NCBI RefSeq assembly: GCF_023156195.1
Contig: NZ_JAKUKA010000001.1
Location: 2,728,001-2,792,000, forward strand
DNA from: Chitinophaga sedimenti
GTDB taxonomy: Bacteria; Bacteroidota; Bacteroidia; Chitinophagales; Chitinophagaceae
DNA: 64,000 nucleotides
Direction of reading: 5' to 3'
A program made the position numbers and the translations under genes. Below, in pieces: positions 29,849 to 38,717 of the stretch. The notes under the pieces were generated by a model. That model made no database searches. It was not told the DNA's origin and saw nothing but the letters and a program-made list of their open reading frames with translations. Within the stretch, counting starts at the first letter, position 1. Every line of letters begins with the position of its first letter.

Positions 29849-31366
29849 ATGCAAAAGACCCACGGTACGAAAAACATCTGGCAGGTGATCTTTGCCTCGT
29901 CGGCAGGTACGCTCATAGAATGGTACGATTTTTACATTTTTGGGAGCCTTTCCCTCATTATCTCTGAAAAATTCTTTCCTGCATCCAACCCTACCCTGGC
30001 TTATATAGCCACCCTGGCCACTTTTGCCGTAGGCTTCATCGTTCGCCCCTTTGGCGCCATCGTGTTTGGCCGCCTGGGCGATGTAGTTGGGCGTAAATAC
30101 ACGTTCCTGCTAACGTTGTTATTGATGGGCGGCTCCACTTTCGCCATCGGTCTTATTCCCGGTTACGAAACCATTGGAGTAGCAGCGCCTATTATAGTAT
30201 TGCTACTCAGGCTCGTACAAGGCCTGGCCCTCGGCGGCGAATACGGCGGCGCAGCCACTTATGTGGCCGAACATTCCCCGTCCGACCAGCGCGGGTATTT
30301 CACCAGCTTTATTCAAACGACGGCTACACTGGGTTTATTTCTTTCCCTCGGCGTTATCCCGGCCACGCGCACACTGTTGAGTGCCGACCAGTTCGCTGCA
30401 TGGGGCTGGCGTATTCCCTTCCTGCTATCGGTGTTGCTGGTCATCATGTCTTACTACATCCGCACCCAACTCGAAGAATCGCCGCTGTTCGCGCAAATGA
30501 AGGCAGAAGGTAAAACGTCTAAAAATCCTTTAAAAGAAAGTTTCGGCAATAAAGAAAACCTCCGCCTCGTGCTGCTCGCGCTGTTCGGCGCCACCATGGG
30601 ACAAGGCGTGGTTTGGTATACCGGGCAGTTCTATGCCCTCTCCTTCCTGCAGGCCACCATGCATGTGGAGTTCGTGCAATCGAACGTAATTATTGCCATG
30701 GCCTTGCTGGCAGCCACACCGTTTTTCATTTACTTCGGCCGGCTCAGCGACCGCATTGGCCGTAAAAAGATCATGATGATGGGCATGCTGCTCGCCGCCC
30801 TCGGCTACTACCCCATCTACCGGGTGATGGATTACACCGTGGATGTAAAGCAGAAAGAAGAGCTGATGGATAAATTCAGGATCGAAAGCCACACTAATCA
30901 AAATGATAAAGGACAACTGGTGGAAAAAACCACCCGCATCCACCTGTATTCCGACAGCACCGAAGTGCGCGAAACGATTACGGCAAAAGATGGCGTTACG
31001 GTTGCCGACAACACCGGCAAAGCGGTAAAAGACGTGCAGGTAAAGGTGAATATGCGGAATGTATTCCTTTTAGTACTGATGGTGTTTATCCAGGTTTTAT
31101 TTGTAACCATGGCCTACGCGCCTATCGCCGCCTTCCTGGTAGAGCTGTTTCCGACCAGGATCCGGTACACGTCGATGTCGCTGCCCTACCACCTGGGTAA
31201 CGGGGTATTCGGCGGACTCATGCCCACCATCGCCGCCATCATGGTCGCCAAAACCGGTAATCACTTTGCTGGTTTGATTTACCCGATCGCGATTTCGGTG
31301 ATCTGTTTAATCGTGGGAACGTTTTTCCTGAAGGAAAGAAAAGTGGAAGATCTTATCCACGACTAA
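29849..31366 (+). CDS. MFS metabolite:proton symporter (MHS family) with soluble insertion
   Basis: The start at 29849 (MQKTHGTKNIWQ) is preferred to an upstream ATG at 29786, because it lies right before the conserved SSAGTLIEWYDFYIFG of the ProP/ShiA/KgtP (MHS) group. Typical motifs are GRLGDVVGRK between TM2 and TM3, RLVQGLALGGEYGGAATYVAE around TM4, and GRLSDRIGRKK between TM8 and TM9. After YYPIYRVMDY comes a charged, non-membrane segment of about 70 residues (KQKEELMDKF through AVKDVQVKVN) before the next TM, longer than in classical members. Substrates of the group are zwitterions, dicarboxylates and shikimate; none can be assigned. The frame is intact and the stop overlaps the convergent GSCFA gene by 14 nt. 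Confidence 0.85.
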   Translation: MQKTHGTKNIWQVIFASSAGTLIEWYDFYIFGSLSLIISEKFFPASNPTLAYIATLATFAVGFIVRPFGAIVFGRLGDVVGRKYTFLLTLLLMGGSTFAIGLIPGYETIGVAAPIIVLLLRLVQGLALGGEYGGAATYVAEHSPSDQRGYFTSFIQTTATLGLFLSLGVIPATRTLLSADQFAAWGWRIPFLLSVLLVIMSYYIRTQLEESPLFAQMKAEGKTSKNPLKESFGNKENLRLVLLALFGATMGQGVVWYTGQFYALSFLQATMHVEFVQSNVIIAMALLAATPFFIYFGRLSDRIGRKKIMMMGMLLAALGYYPIYRVMDYTVDVKQKEELMDKFRIESHTNQNDKGQLVEKTTRIHLYSDSTEVRETITAKDGVTVADNTGKAVKDVQVKVNMRNVFLLVLMVFIQVLFVTMAYAPIAAFLVELFPTRIRYTSMSLPYHLGNGVFGGLMPTIAAIMVAKTGNHFAGLIYPIAISVICLIVGTFFLKERKVEDLIHD

Positions 31367-32329
31367 AATACGCCAGCTCTTCCTGTAAGTGCAGGTAAGG
31401 ATGCTGCTCCATCAACCCGCGCACCTTTTGCGCATAATGGGCCAGGAACTGCCGGTGGTGTGCCGTGTCTTCATTGAACGGACGGTGCCGGCGGGCCCTG
31501 GAAACTTCGGCCACCACTTTCAGCAACTCTTGCGTAGATGCATCCATACTGGATGTCACGAACTTCTCCCACACATACTGGATGGCCTGCTCGTTCGGGT
31601 GCACCATATCTTCTTTAAAAAAGCGATAGTCGCGCAAATCGTCGATCACCAGTTCGTAGGCAGGGAAATAATACAACCGGTCGAATTTATTCACCAGGTG
31701 ATGGACTGCCTGCAGCAAGATCGCCTTACTCAGGTTATTCTCCACCACCCCATCGCGCACATACCGCACGGGGCTTACGGTAAACAGGATTTTCACTTTA
31801 CGGTTGACGAAAAACAACCGGTGCATCATGTTGTCGATCGCTGTAATGATCTCTTCGGCGTTATACAGTTTTTTGGTAAACTGCTGTTGCGGTACTTTAT
31901 GGCAATTGTTAACCAGTTGCCCGTTTTCTTTAATATATAACCAAAAGCTGACCCCAGGGTAATGATGAGCCAGTCGGCTTCCTTCAGCCGCTGTGTGGCG
32001 GCGGTTTGTAAAGCATTGATCTTTTCGAGCACCACTGTTTTATCCGTTCCGGAAAAACAGCTGTGATGCTGGTAACTATGCCAGGCGCCGTTTTGTTCAA
32101 ACAGGTCGGCTTCCGTGTATACGCGGCCATCCAGGTAATGATAAATGGATTGTACAATGCTGATGGGATTGAACAGGATGCCGTTCGGGTTCAGTAACAC
32201 GTTAAACCGGTGCGACTGCATCAGCCCGCCAATTTCTGCTGCAAAGCACGAGCCGGCCATCAAAATGGAATGTTGGTATTGTATCGGCTGCGGCAGTGGC
32301 GGCACCGGGAACTGTAAATGGAAGTGCAT
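31353..32329 (-). CDS. GSCFA-domain protein (frame broken)
   Basis: About 325 residues after repair. The family signature GSCFA is at residues 26-30 (ILMAGSCFAAEIG), the Ser/Cys-containing block I of a SGNH-hydrolase-like fold. A second block (WLIITLGSAFGY) and a later one (VSPVRYVRDGVVENN, then YFPAYELVIDDLRDYRFF and HPNEQA) give the complete GSCFA order. One frame break lies in the 31870-31930 stretch. The function of GSCFA proteins is unknown; polysaccharide acetylation or deacetylation has been suggested for the fold, and that is inference. The gene starts 9 nt after the HMG-CoA lyase stop, so it is the last member of a NUDIX-rlmB-lyase-GSCFA run. Confidence 0.85.
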
Positions 32330-32338
32330 GTTCAGTAT

Positions 32339-33205
32339 TTAGACGAATACCTTGCTGGCCAGCAGTTGCGCGGCAAGCAGGGCATCGGCATCGATCTTTG
32401 GCAATATTTGTTGTTCGCGGAAAAAGTGCAGCAGGTTTTCGGTAGCAATATTGCCCACGAGCTCGTCTTTCGCCATCGGGCAACCGCCAATCCCCTTAAT
32501 GGTACTGTCGAACCGGCGGCAGCCTTGCGCAAAAGCCGCACTGATCTTCTCTTCCCAGTTATGAGGGGCAGAATGAAAGTGTGCGCCAAATTCCACCTCC
32601 GGGTAAGCCGGTATGAGCTTAGAAAACAGGTAGTTAATGATCTCCGGATCTGCCACCCCCACGGTATCCGCCAGGGAAATGATCTGGATATCCATCTCCG
32701 CCAGCTTATCCACCCACTGCAGCGCTACTTCCGCACTGTACGGGTCGCCATAAGTATTACCGAAGCCCATGGAAATATACACCACCAGCTGCATGTCGTT
32801 TTTAATGCACAGCTCTTGTATGGCCTGCACCTCGTCCAGCGACTCAGCGATGGTTTTATTGGTATTGCGGAGTTGAAAGGTTTCGGAAATCGAAAACGGG
32901 AATCCCAGGTACGCGATACGGTCGCTGCTCACCGCCACCGCCTCCTCTGCTCCGCGCAGGTTGGCCACAATGGCCAATAACTTGCTTTGGGTTTGGGAGA
33001 GATCCAATGCTTCCAGCACTTCGCGGGTATCCGCCATTTGCGGGATCGCCCTGGGCGATACGAAACTACCGAAGTCGATCGTGTCGAACCCGGCGCGCAG
33101 TAACGTATTGAGATATTCAATCTTCTGCGCCGCCGGTATTTGCCGGTGCCATCCCTGCATCGCATCGCGGGGACATTCAATAAGTTTTACAGCCTGTTGC
33201 GTCAT
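32339..33205 (-). CDS. Hydroxymethylglutaryl-CoA lyase-like protein
   Basis: An intact 288-residue TIM-barrel of the pyruvate carboxyltransferase/HMGL superfamily. The first strand ends IECPRDAMQGW, in which the catalytic Arg and Asp of the usual VGPRDGLQ are kept but Gly is replaced by Ala. The metal-binding His pair lies in GAHFHSAPHNW and the mobile catalytic loop is GIGGCPMAKDEL with the reactive Cys. HMG-CoA lyase splits 3-hydroxy-3-methylglutaryl-CoA to acetoacetate and acetyl-CoA in leucine breakdown. The related citramalate and homocitrate synthases are longer and lack this loop. It lies 32 nt downstream of rlmB in the same direction. Confidence 0.87.
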   Translation of the reverse strand: MTQQAVKLIECPRDAMQGWHRQIPAAQKIEYLNTLLRAGFDTIDFGSFVSPRAIPQMADTREVLEALDLSQTQSKLLAIVANLRGAEEAVAVSSDRIAYLGFPFSISETFQLRNTNKTIAESLDEVQAIQELCIKNDMQLVVYISMGFGNTYGDPYSAEVALQWVDKLAEMDIQIISLADTVGVADPEIINYLFSKLIPAYPEVEFGAHFHSAPHNWEEKISAAFAQGCRRFDSTIKGIGGCPMAKDELVGNIATENLLHFFREQQILPKIDADALLAAQLLASKVFV

Positions 33206-33237
33206 GATATAAAACCTTTTGATAGTGAGCCTTTTTC

Positions 33238-34052
33238 CTACATTCGCTGCTTCATCGCCTCGTACATAATGATGCCGGCTGCCACAGAAACGTTAAACGA
33301 TTCGAAGCCGCCCGCCATGGGGATGTTAAATACGCCATCCGCCGCCTTCAACAGTGCGGGGTACACGCCTTTATCTTCCGAACCCATGATAATCGCAATG
33401 GGTTCTTTCCATTCCATGTCGAATAATTTCTGCTCGGCCGTCATTTCGCTCGCCAACACTTTGATGCCATTCAAATGAAGGGTATCTATGGCTTTCAGCA
33501 AACTGTTCACCCTGCATACAGAAATACGTTCCAGTGCGCCAGCGGACGATTTTACCGCTTCTTCATTCAGCGCGGCAATGCCTTTATCGGGAATAATGAT
33601 CGCCTGCGCACCGCAACACACCGCGCTGCGGGCAATAGCGCCAATATTCCGCACATCGGTAATCCCGTCCAGGATCAGGAACAAGGGCGTAGCGCCACTT
33701 TCCGTTACATGGGAGATCACGTCCTGCAAATCGAGGTAGCTAACTTTTGCCGTAACGGCAATAATACCCTGGTGAGTAGCCTGGGTAAGACTATCCAGCT
33801 TTTCCAGCGGTACCGCATTGATGGGCACCTGGTTGGCCATGGCCAGCTGGCGGATTTGCAGCATAATTTCGCCACCCGCGTTACGCTGCATAAAAATACG
33901 CTCGATAGGTTTACCGGCGTTCAGTGCTTCTATCACGGGCTGACGGCCAATAATCAGCGATGATTGTTTTGGCCGGGGCGCCTGCGGTTTGCGGGCAAAA
34001 CCGCCTCCTTCCTCTTTTCTCCCCTGGGAGACTTGAAGTTTCTTTGATTCAT
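33238..34052 (-). CDS. rlmB: 23S rRNA (guanosine2251-2'-O)-methyltransferase RlmB (frame broken)
   Basis: A SPOUT-class methyltransferase. The start at 34052 (MNQRNFKSPRGEKR) opens a basic leader of about 25 residues; the main frame then begins IIGRQPVIEAL, the standard RlmB N-terminal block. One indel between 33990 and 34020 separates leader from body. The three SpoU motifs are DVRNIGAIARSA, IAIIMGSEDKGV and NIPMAGGFESFNVSVAAGI, which form the knotted SAM site. Length is about 270 residues, as expected. A TATCTTTG -7 box lies 6 nt upstream of the ATG. It starts 24 nt after the NUDIX stop and is likely followed in the transcript by the HMG-CoA lyase gene. Confidence 0.87.
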
Positions 34053-34057
34053 TGGCG

Positions 34058-34065
34058 CAAAGATA
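34058..34065 (-). promoter_or_regulatory. -7 box of rlmB
   Basis: TATCTTTG on the minus strand ends 6 nt before the rlmB ATG. Transcription from it would give a leaderless or near-leaderless message. There is no clear TTTG at -33. Confidence 0.5.
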
Positions 34066-34075
34066 GGGAAAAGGG

Positions 34076-34630
34076 CTACAACTCCCCTTCCAACACCATC
34101 AACTGCACCTTCTGGATCGCCGCCACTGAAATGGAATCGGTAATCTGGTACTCCTTCACCATCCGGTAAGCTTCGGCAAAAGGCAGTTTCCTGATGGTAA
34201 GATCTTCCGTTTCCTCGGGCATGGGGGCATGCTGCTCCGGTTACGGGCTAAGAACACCAGGGCCACTTCATCACTTACAGAATTGGAAAGATGCATTTGC
34301 AACAGCGGTTTCCAGCTATGCGCTACAAGACCCGTTTCTTCCAGCAGCTCGCGCTTCGCGGTATCCAGCGGCTCATCGTCAAAAGACCCGCCACCTTCGG
34401 GAATTTCCCAGCTGTAAGCTTCTAGTGGAAAGCGGTACTGTCCAACGAGGTAGGTATTCATATCTTCGTCCAATGCAATGACGCCAATAGCCAGTGCTTA
34501 AAACTCACCACGCCGTAAATACCGGGACCACCCGCCGGGTTCAGCACCGGTGCTCGGTTACATTAATCCATTTGTTGTCGTACTTCTCCTCCGACGAGAG
34601 GATCTTCCAGGGATTCTGCGTTGGTTCCAT
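34076..34630 (-). CDS. NUDIX hydrolase, ADP-ribose pyrophosphatase-like (frame broken)
   Basis: The start at 34630 (MEPTQNPWKILSSEEKYDNKW) is the typical opening of bacterial ADP-ribose-pyrophosphatase-type NUDIX enzymes. The first frame ends at TGA near 34540 and the next continues GGPGIYGVVSFKHWAIGVIALDED. The NUDIX box is PEGGGSFDDEP then RELLEETGL, with the metal-binding REXXEE core complete. A second break near 34230 is followed by EETEDLTIRKLPFAEAYRMV to a TAG at 34076-34078. The reconstructed size of about 184 residues is normal. Such enzymes hydrolyse nucleoside diphosphates linked to a moiety X; the exact substrate is not shown. It heads the cluster with rlmB. Confidence 0.82.
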
Positions 34631-34652
34631 CCAGCGAAAATAAAGAAAAAGG

Positions 34653-34674
34653 AAGGCGCCTCAACAGGCGCCTT
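34653..34674 (-). terminator. Terminator of the GNAT-DinB gene
   Basis: A perfect 9-bp stem (AAGGCGCCT/AGGCGCCTT) with a CAAC-type tetraloop is followed on the minus strand by CCTTTTTCTTTATTTT. Confidence 0.85.
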
Positions 34675-34706
34675 GTCTTTGCATCCAAAATCTATATTGG
34701 TTTAAA

Positions 34707-35641
34707 CTAGTATTTTGTAGTGACCGGCAATACCTGCCCAAGGTGATGTTGCAGGTGCGCCAGGTAATCTTCCGCCAGGAACTGCAGCGTTACCGGCGCA
34801 TAGTCGCCCACGCTCACCACGTGCGATAACGGTTCGTCGCGGATCAGTTCCAGTACGCGGGCAATGTTATTATTAATACCCTGCCACAGGCCGATGAGTA
34901 CCAGCCAGTCGGCGTCCTGATAATGCTGTACAGATACCCAATAATCCTGCGCGTACCCCGGCGTTTCGAGGAAAGCCGCCTGTTGCGCGCGGATAAAACG
35001 ATGGTGGTTATTAAACGCTGAATCGATCAGGTGACCGAGTACCTCTTTACGGCTCCATTTATCCGGCGCCCGTTTCTCCGCTACTTCCCTTTCGCTGAAC
35101 AACTTCATTTTCGCCGCGGCATCGGCCACCGCGGCGCGAATACCTGCTGCTACCTGTTTTAACACCGGCGGCTCCAGCGGAATTTCCATCTGGATGTTGC
35201 AGCGTTCGTAAACGCCCGGCTCCACCGGCACTTCGACAAAACCGTACTTGCGGTACATCGCGATAGCCGTAGCCTGTTTGGTATTGGAGTACAACACCAT
35301 CTTATTATACCCCTGCCGGCGGGCGCGTTCAATGCACTCCACCATCAGCAGCCAGCCCAGTTTTAAACCGCGGAAGCCCGGGTCTACCGCGAGTTTGGTC
35401 ATCTCAACGGTATTGTCGTCTTTTTTGCGGAGGCCTACCGTGCCGGCAATCTGGTCTTTTACCGCTACAAAAATGATATCTCCCCCTGTTCTAAAATGTA
35501 CTTTTCAGGATAACGCAATACCGCGATATCTCCTTCTTCCATTTTGAAATCTTTCTCGATCCACTCCGTGTTAAGGCTTTCGAAGTACGGTTGGTACTGC
35601 GGGTGCCAGGAAAGGATGCGCACGTCATTCGCTGTGTTCAT
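34707..35641 (-). CDS. GNAT acetyltransferase fused to a DinB-like domain (frame broken)
   Basis: The N-terminal 155 residues are a GNAT N-acetyltransferase. They open MNTANDVRILSWHPQYQPYF, show EMTKLAVDPGFRGLKLGWLL, the CoA-binding R-G-x-x-L-G-type loop, and end near AMYRKYGFVEV. A C-terminal domain of about 150 residues has DinB/YfiT-like four-helix features: SRKEVLGHLIDSAFNNHHRF with the His pattern and HLQHHLGQVLP. One frame break falls at a GGGGG run near 35480. The gene starts inside the end of the DMT exporter gene, a 17-nt overlap, so translation is probably coupled. Both halves act on small molecules in related families; what the fusion does is not known. Confidence 0.8.
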
Positions 35642-36548
35642 AACTTTGGGCTTTTGCTTTATTAAACGACCTGTTCACCAGGTAAACGCCGAGTAATATC
35701 ACCAGGCTGAAAAGGGCCATATTCCAGTTCAGGCGCTCGCGGAACCAAACCCACCCGAGCAGCAATGCCACCACGGGATTAATATAGGCATACACCGACA
35801 CCAGCGACGGCGGCAGCCGGTTCAACGCGAATATATAGGAAGAGTAACCGATGATCGAGCCAAAGAAAATGAGGTAGAGCAGCGCGCCCCAAAGTTCCGT
35901 GGTAAAGGCGGCGGCTTCAAAATGTTGCCCCATCAGGATACTGATAAACAGCATTTCAACACCACTAAAGATCATCTGGAAACCCGCACCGTACAGAGGG
36001 TTCATGTCCAGCGCCCACTTGGCGGTAAGCACCGAGCCCAGTGCCCACAGGATGCAGGCGATCATAATCAGTATAATACCAAAACGAAAGTCGGGCTTCA
36101 TCAGCTCCGCGAAATAATCATAAAAGATGCCTACTACCCCACCGAACCCTAATAATATGCCGATAATCAGCTGGAACGAAAACTTGCTCTTCGCCACCAG
36201 GTAAAAACTGAATATCGTGATCCAGATCGGCACCGTGGCGCCAATGATGGCCCCCAGTCCGCTCGGTACATACTGCATGGCCCAGGTCATGAGCCCGTTG
36301 CTGCCGCAAAGCATCAACGTACCGATCACCGCCAGTTTGCCAAGCTGGCTTTTCTCCGGCAACTTGTAACCCCTGAACAGCATAAAGTAACCGATAAGAA
36401 TAATACCTGCCACCGTTTGCCGGATTCCCGCGAGCGACATGCCGTGCATGTGTTGCACACCTATGCGGGCGGCGAGGTAAGTGGTGCCCCAGAATATACT
36501 AACCAGCACCAACGCCAGGTAGGCGGTGGCATTAGATGTTTGTTTCAT
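35625..36548 (-). CDS. DMT-superfamily (EamA) transporter
   Basis: An intact 307-residue protein with ten hydrophobic segments arranged as two EamA repeats, the first beginning LALVLVSIFWGTTYLAARIG and the second ILIMIACILWALGSVLTAKW. EamA proteins export amino acids or other metabolites. The ATG at 36548 is followed by MKQTSNATAY. The gene overlaps the downstream GNAT-DinB gene by 17 nt, suggesting a joint export/modification role; the substrate is unknown. Confidence 0.87.
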   Translation of the reverse strand: MKQTSNATAYLALVLVSIFWGTTYLAARIGVQHMHGMSLAGIRQTVAGIILIGYFMLFRGYKLPEKSQLGKLAVIGTLMLCGSNGLMTWAMQYVPSGLGAIIGATVPIWITIFSFYLVAKSKFSFQLIIGILLGFGGVVGIFYDYFAELMKPDFRFGIILIMIACILWALGSVLTAKWALDMNPLYGAGFQMIFSGVEMLFISILMGQHFEAAAFTTELWGALLYLIFFGSIIGYSSYIFALNRLPPSLVSVYAYINPVVALLLGWVWFRERLNWNMALFSLVILLGVYLVNRSFNKAKAQSYEHSE

Positions 36549-36836
36549 TGTACGCAGTGGATTAAAAAGGGTCTGTTCTTATTGTGGCGAAGGAGCAACC
36601 TGCGTTTCATAAACATGTGACCACCTTGTCGTAAACTCGTTTTTCATTCCTCACAGCCGGCTTTGAAAAAAGCGCAATGGGTGGAGACCCATCGCCCAGG
36701 CTTCATCAACCTAATATCTTTTTCAACCTGTAATCTGCCACGGCCTATCAGATACCGTCCGATTACAGGGTCAAAATTCCAACATTTATTACTAACAAAA
36801 CAGATTCAGTTTTGAAAAATTTGACCATATCAGATT
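36549..36836. other. Intergenic region with a hairpin
   Basis: About 290 nt between the DMT gene and ogt. A hairpin at 36727-36769 pairs CCTGTAATC with GATTACAGG, with an inner ACGG/CCGT pairing. It could terminate the alkylation-repair operon, but no long T tract follows on the minus strand. A smaller ATGGGT/ACCCAT hairpin lies near 36678. No coding frame is convincing. Confidence 0.45.
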
Positions 36837-37355
36837 TCAGAACAAGGTTTGGGTGCCCCTTCTTATCCTGTACTCGTGCTCCAACAGCCATTTCTTTCGC
36901 CACAGGCCACCGGCATAGCCAGTGAGCTTCCCGTTGCTGCCGATAACCCGGTGGCAGGGTACTACAATGGCGATCTGATTGCGGCCGTTCGTGGCGCCCA
37001 CTGCCCGCGTGGCCGAGGGACTCTCCACCCGGTTCGCCAGTTGCTGGTAACTGATGGTGCTGGCATACGGAATACCGCATAATTGCAGCCACACGCTTTG
37101 CTGAAATGTTGTTCCGGGCTGATGAATGGGCAATTCAAAATCGAGCCGTGTTCCGGCAAAGTATTCTTCCAGTTGCCGCCGGCATTCCAGCAGCAACGGC
37201 GGCGCATCTTCCGCTGATATGCCCATTTCTTCCCGGAAATTAATGCCGCTGATAAACTCCGCATCCCCTTTAATTTCCAGGGGACCTACCGGCGTTTCTA
37301 TAAATAACAGGCGCTCATTTGGTGTAGAGGGAGCGCCAGAGGTAAAAGGTTGCAT
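36837..37355 (-). CDS. ogt: Methylated-DNA-protein-cysteine methyltransferase (Ogt/MGMT)
   Basis: An intact 172-residue protein. The C-terminal DNA-binding domain holds the acceptor Cys in VVPCHRVIG with the adjoining GKLTGYAGGLWRK loop, and the Asn hinge is in ATNGRNQIAI. It removes O6-alkyl groups from guanine and is used up in the process. The N-terminal part is a normal Ogt ribonuclease-like fold with no Ada metal site. The start overlaps the end of alkA by 41 nt, so it is the last gene of an overlapping arsR-ada-alkA-ogt operon. Confidence 0.92.
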   Translation of the reverse strand: MQPFTSGAPSTPNERLLFIETPVGPLEIKGDAEFISGINFREEMGISAEDAPPLLLECRRQLEEYFAGTRLDFELPIHQPGTTFQQSVWLQLCGIPYASTISYQQLANRVESPSATRAVGATNGRNQIAIVVPCHRVIGSNGKLTGYAGGLWRKKWLLEHEYRIRRGTQTLF

Positions 37356-38193
37356 AAGCAGCGTGGTTTTTCCAATGTTGGGTAAGTGTTTTTACATCGG
37401 CAATACCGGGCTTCACCGGCAGTTGCAATTGCGTTTTCAGTGCATTGTGCAGCCCCGCGTCTTCCAGCGGCAACGCCTGCGGGAAGCGGGCATACTTCAT
37501 CAGTACATAGTTGGCCGACCAGTTGCCAATACCTTTCAGGCTTACCAGCTTTTGCAGGGCTTCCTCATAGTCCATTTCCAGCAGCAGTTGGGGAGATAAA
37601 CGGCCTTCCGCCATTTCGCGCGCCACGTGCAGGATGTAGGCGGTTTTACCTTTGGAGAACTGCATTGCCAGTAATTGCTCCGGCGGTACCGCAGCAAGCA
37701 CTTCCGGTGGTGGATACAGATAATAAGGGATGCCGTCAATTTCCGTTTCATAACCAAAAGCCTGCACCAACCGCTGTTTCAGGGTATACGCAAAGGCCAG
37801 GTTAATCTGCTGCCCGGTAATCGTCCAGGTAAGGCTTTCGAACAAATCAGGGATACCGATCAGCCGCAGGCCCTGGTAGTTTTTCACCAGCTGCGCCAGC
37901 ACTTTATCTTTCCTGGCAAACTGATAAAAGGCATGCATATCACCATCGAGATGCAGCCAGCGGGTAAGGTAATCGGCTACCGCGGCTTCGTCTACCTCGC
38001 TATCCGTGTTCACCAACACTTCCCCATTCGCATAACTGATATCGAGCAATGCAGGCGCATCGCCCTGGGAAAAGAGTTTGTACAGGCGGCCGTTCGCCAC
38101 CCGGTGCATACACTCGCGGGGCGACCGGTTCAGGAAGAGCAGGCACTCGTCGAAGTTAAAGTGCTCTGCATCGTTAACAGGTATACGGATCAT
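37315..38193 (-). CDS. alkA: DNA-3-methyladenine glycosylase II (AlkA family)
   Basis: An intact 292-residue protein. The N-terminal domain is AlkA_N-like. The HhH-GPD glycosylase core shows SLTWTITGQQINLAFAYTLK, then the hairpin LVSLKGIGNWSANYVLM and the catalytic Asp in LPLEDAGLH. It excises 3-methyladenine and related alkylated bases. The ATG overlaps the stop of the upstream Ada-type gene by 4 nt (ATGA) and its own end overlaps ogt. This arrangement ties base excision, direct reversal and sensing into one transcript. Confidence 0.92.
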   Translation of the reverse strand: MIRIPVNDAEHFNFDECLLFLNRSPRECMHRVANGRLYKLFSQGDAPALLDISYANGEVLVNTDSEVDEAAVADYLTRWLHLDGDMHAFYQFARKDKVLAQLVKNYQGLRLIGIPDLFESLTWTITGQQINLAFAYTLKQRLVQAFGYETEIDGIPYYLYPPPEVLAAVPPEQLLAMQFSKGKTAYILHVAREMAEGRLSPQLLLEMDYEEALQKLVSLKGIGNWSANYVLMKYARFPQALPLEDAGLHNALKTQLQLPVKPGIADVKTLTQHWKNHAAYATFYLWRSLYTK

Positions 38194-38378
38194 GGTTTAC
38201 ATCTTTTGCAGGCGCGGAAGCCGTTCTTCTCGGCATCTTCACGGTGAAGGTAAAAGATCACATTGTCCGGGCGCGGATTGGCTGAGCACGAAGGTTTACA
38301 AAAGATACCCGTCGTTTTTACTGCATTGTAAAACACGCCATCGAACTCCCTGTCCTTACTCAGCATCGCCTGCAACAT
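38190..38378 (-). CDS. Stand-alone Ada-type zinc/methyl-acceptor domain
   Basis: A 62-residue protein consisting only of the Ada N-terminal metal-binding domain. Cys27, Cys31, Cys57 and Cys60 (in TTGIFCKPSC and FRACKRCKP) reproduce the four Zn-ligand spacing of E. coli Ada (C-x3-C and C-x2-C). The first Cys is the one that accepts a methyl group from phosphotriesters. In E. coli this domain is joined to an AraC helix-turn-helix and an Ogt domain. Here the DNA-binding role is presumably done by the overlapping ArsR gene and the Ogt part is a separate gene downstream. The start overlaps the arsR frame by about 19 nt and the stop overlaps alkA by 4 nt. Confidence 0.85.
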   Translation of the reverse strand: MLQAMLSKDREFDGVFYNAVKTTGIFCKPSCSANPRPDNVIFYLHREDAEKNGFRACKRCKP

Positions 38379-38717
38379 GACCGGGTGCGTAAGCGCATCG
38401 CCCTTGCGATACCCTTTTTTTCCAGGAACACACCGTGATCGTTGCGCAACGAAGACCGGTCAATATCCGGTACTCCTGCAGCCAGTCTTTCAGCTGATAA
38501 AAGGCCGATTTGTTCAGGTAGCCGTAACGCTCCCGCCCAGCCTGGTATATTTTGATCCATCCCGCTTCTTCCAGTACCGCCGGTGTTTGCTTACCGCCTG
38601 CCGGCTGATATCCCCGAAATGTTCATTGATCTGGTTCACGTTCAGCGGTTGCCGCGACAGTAATTCGAGTATCTGCCGCCGCACCGGGTCTGCTATGCCT
38701 TTAAACAACCCATCCAT
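38360..38717 (-). CDS. ArsR-family transcriptional regulator (frame broken)
   Basis: The chain opens MDGLFKGIADPVRRQILELL, the usual start of ArsR/SmtB winged-helix proteins. The helix-turn-helix is NVNQINEHFGDISRQAVSKH, and the wing is IKIYQAGRERYGYLN in a second frame. Two indels, one at CACCGG near 38585 and one near 38490, must be corrected to reach a C-terminal FLEKKG helix, giving about 118 residues. No metal-binding Cys pair is seen in the recognition helix, so it belongs to the non-metal ArsR group often fused to or paired with other domains. It is first in the alkylation-repair operon and divergent from a MocR-type gene, so it probably autoregulates from the repeats in the shared promoter region. 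Confidence 0.78.
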
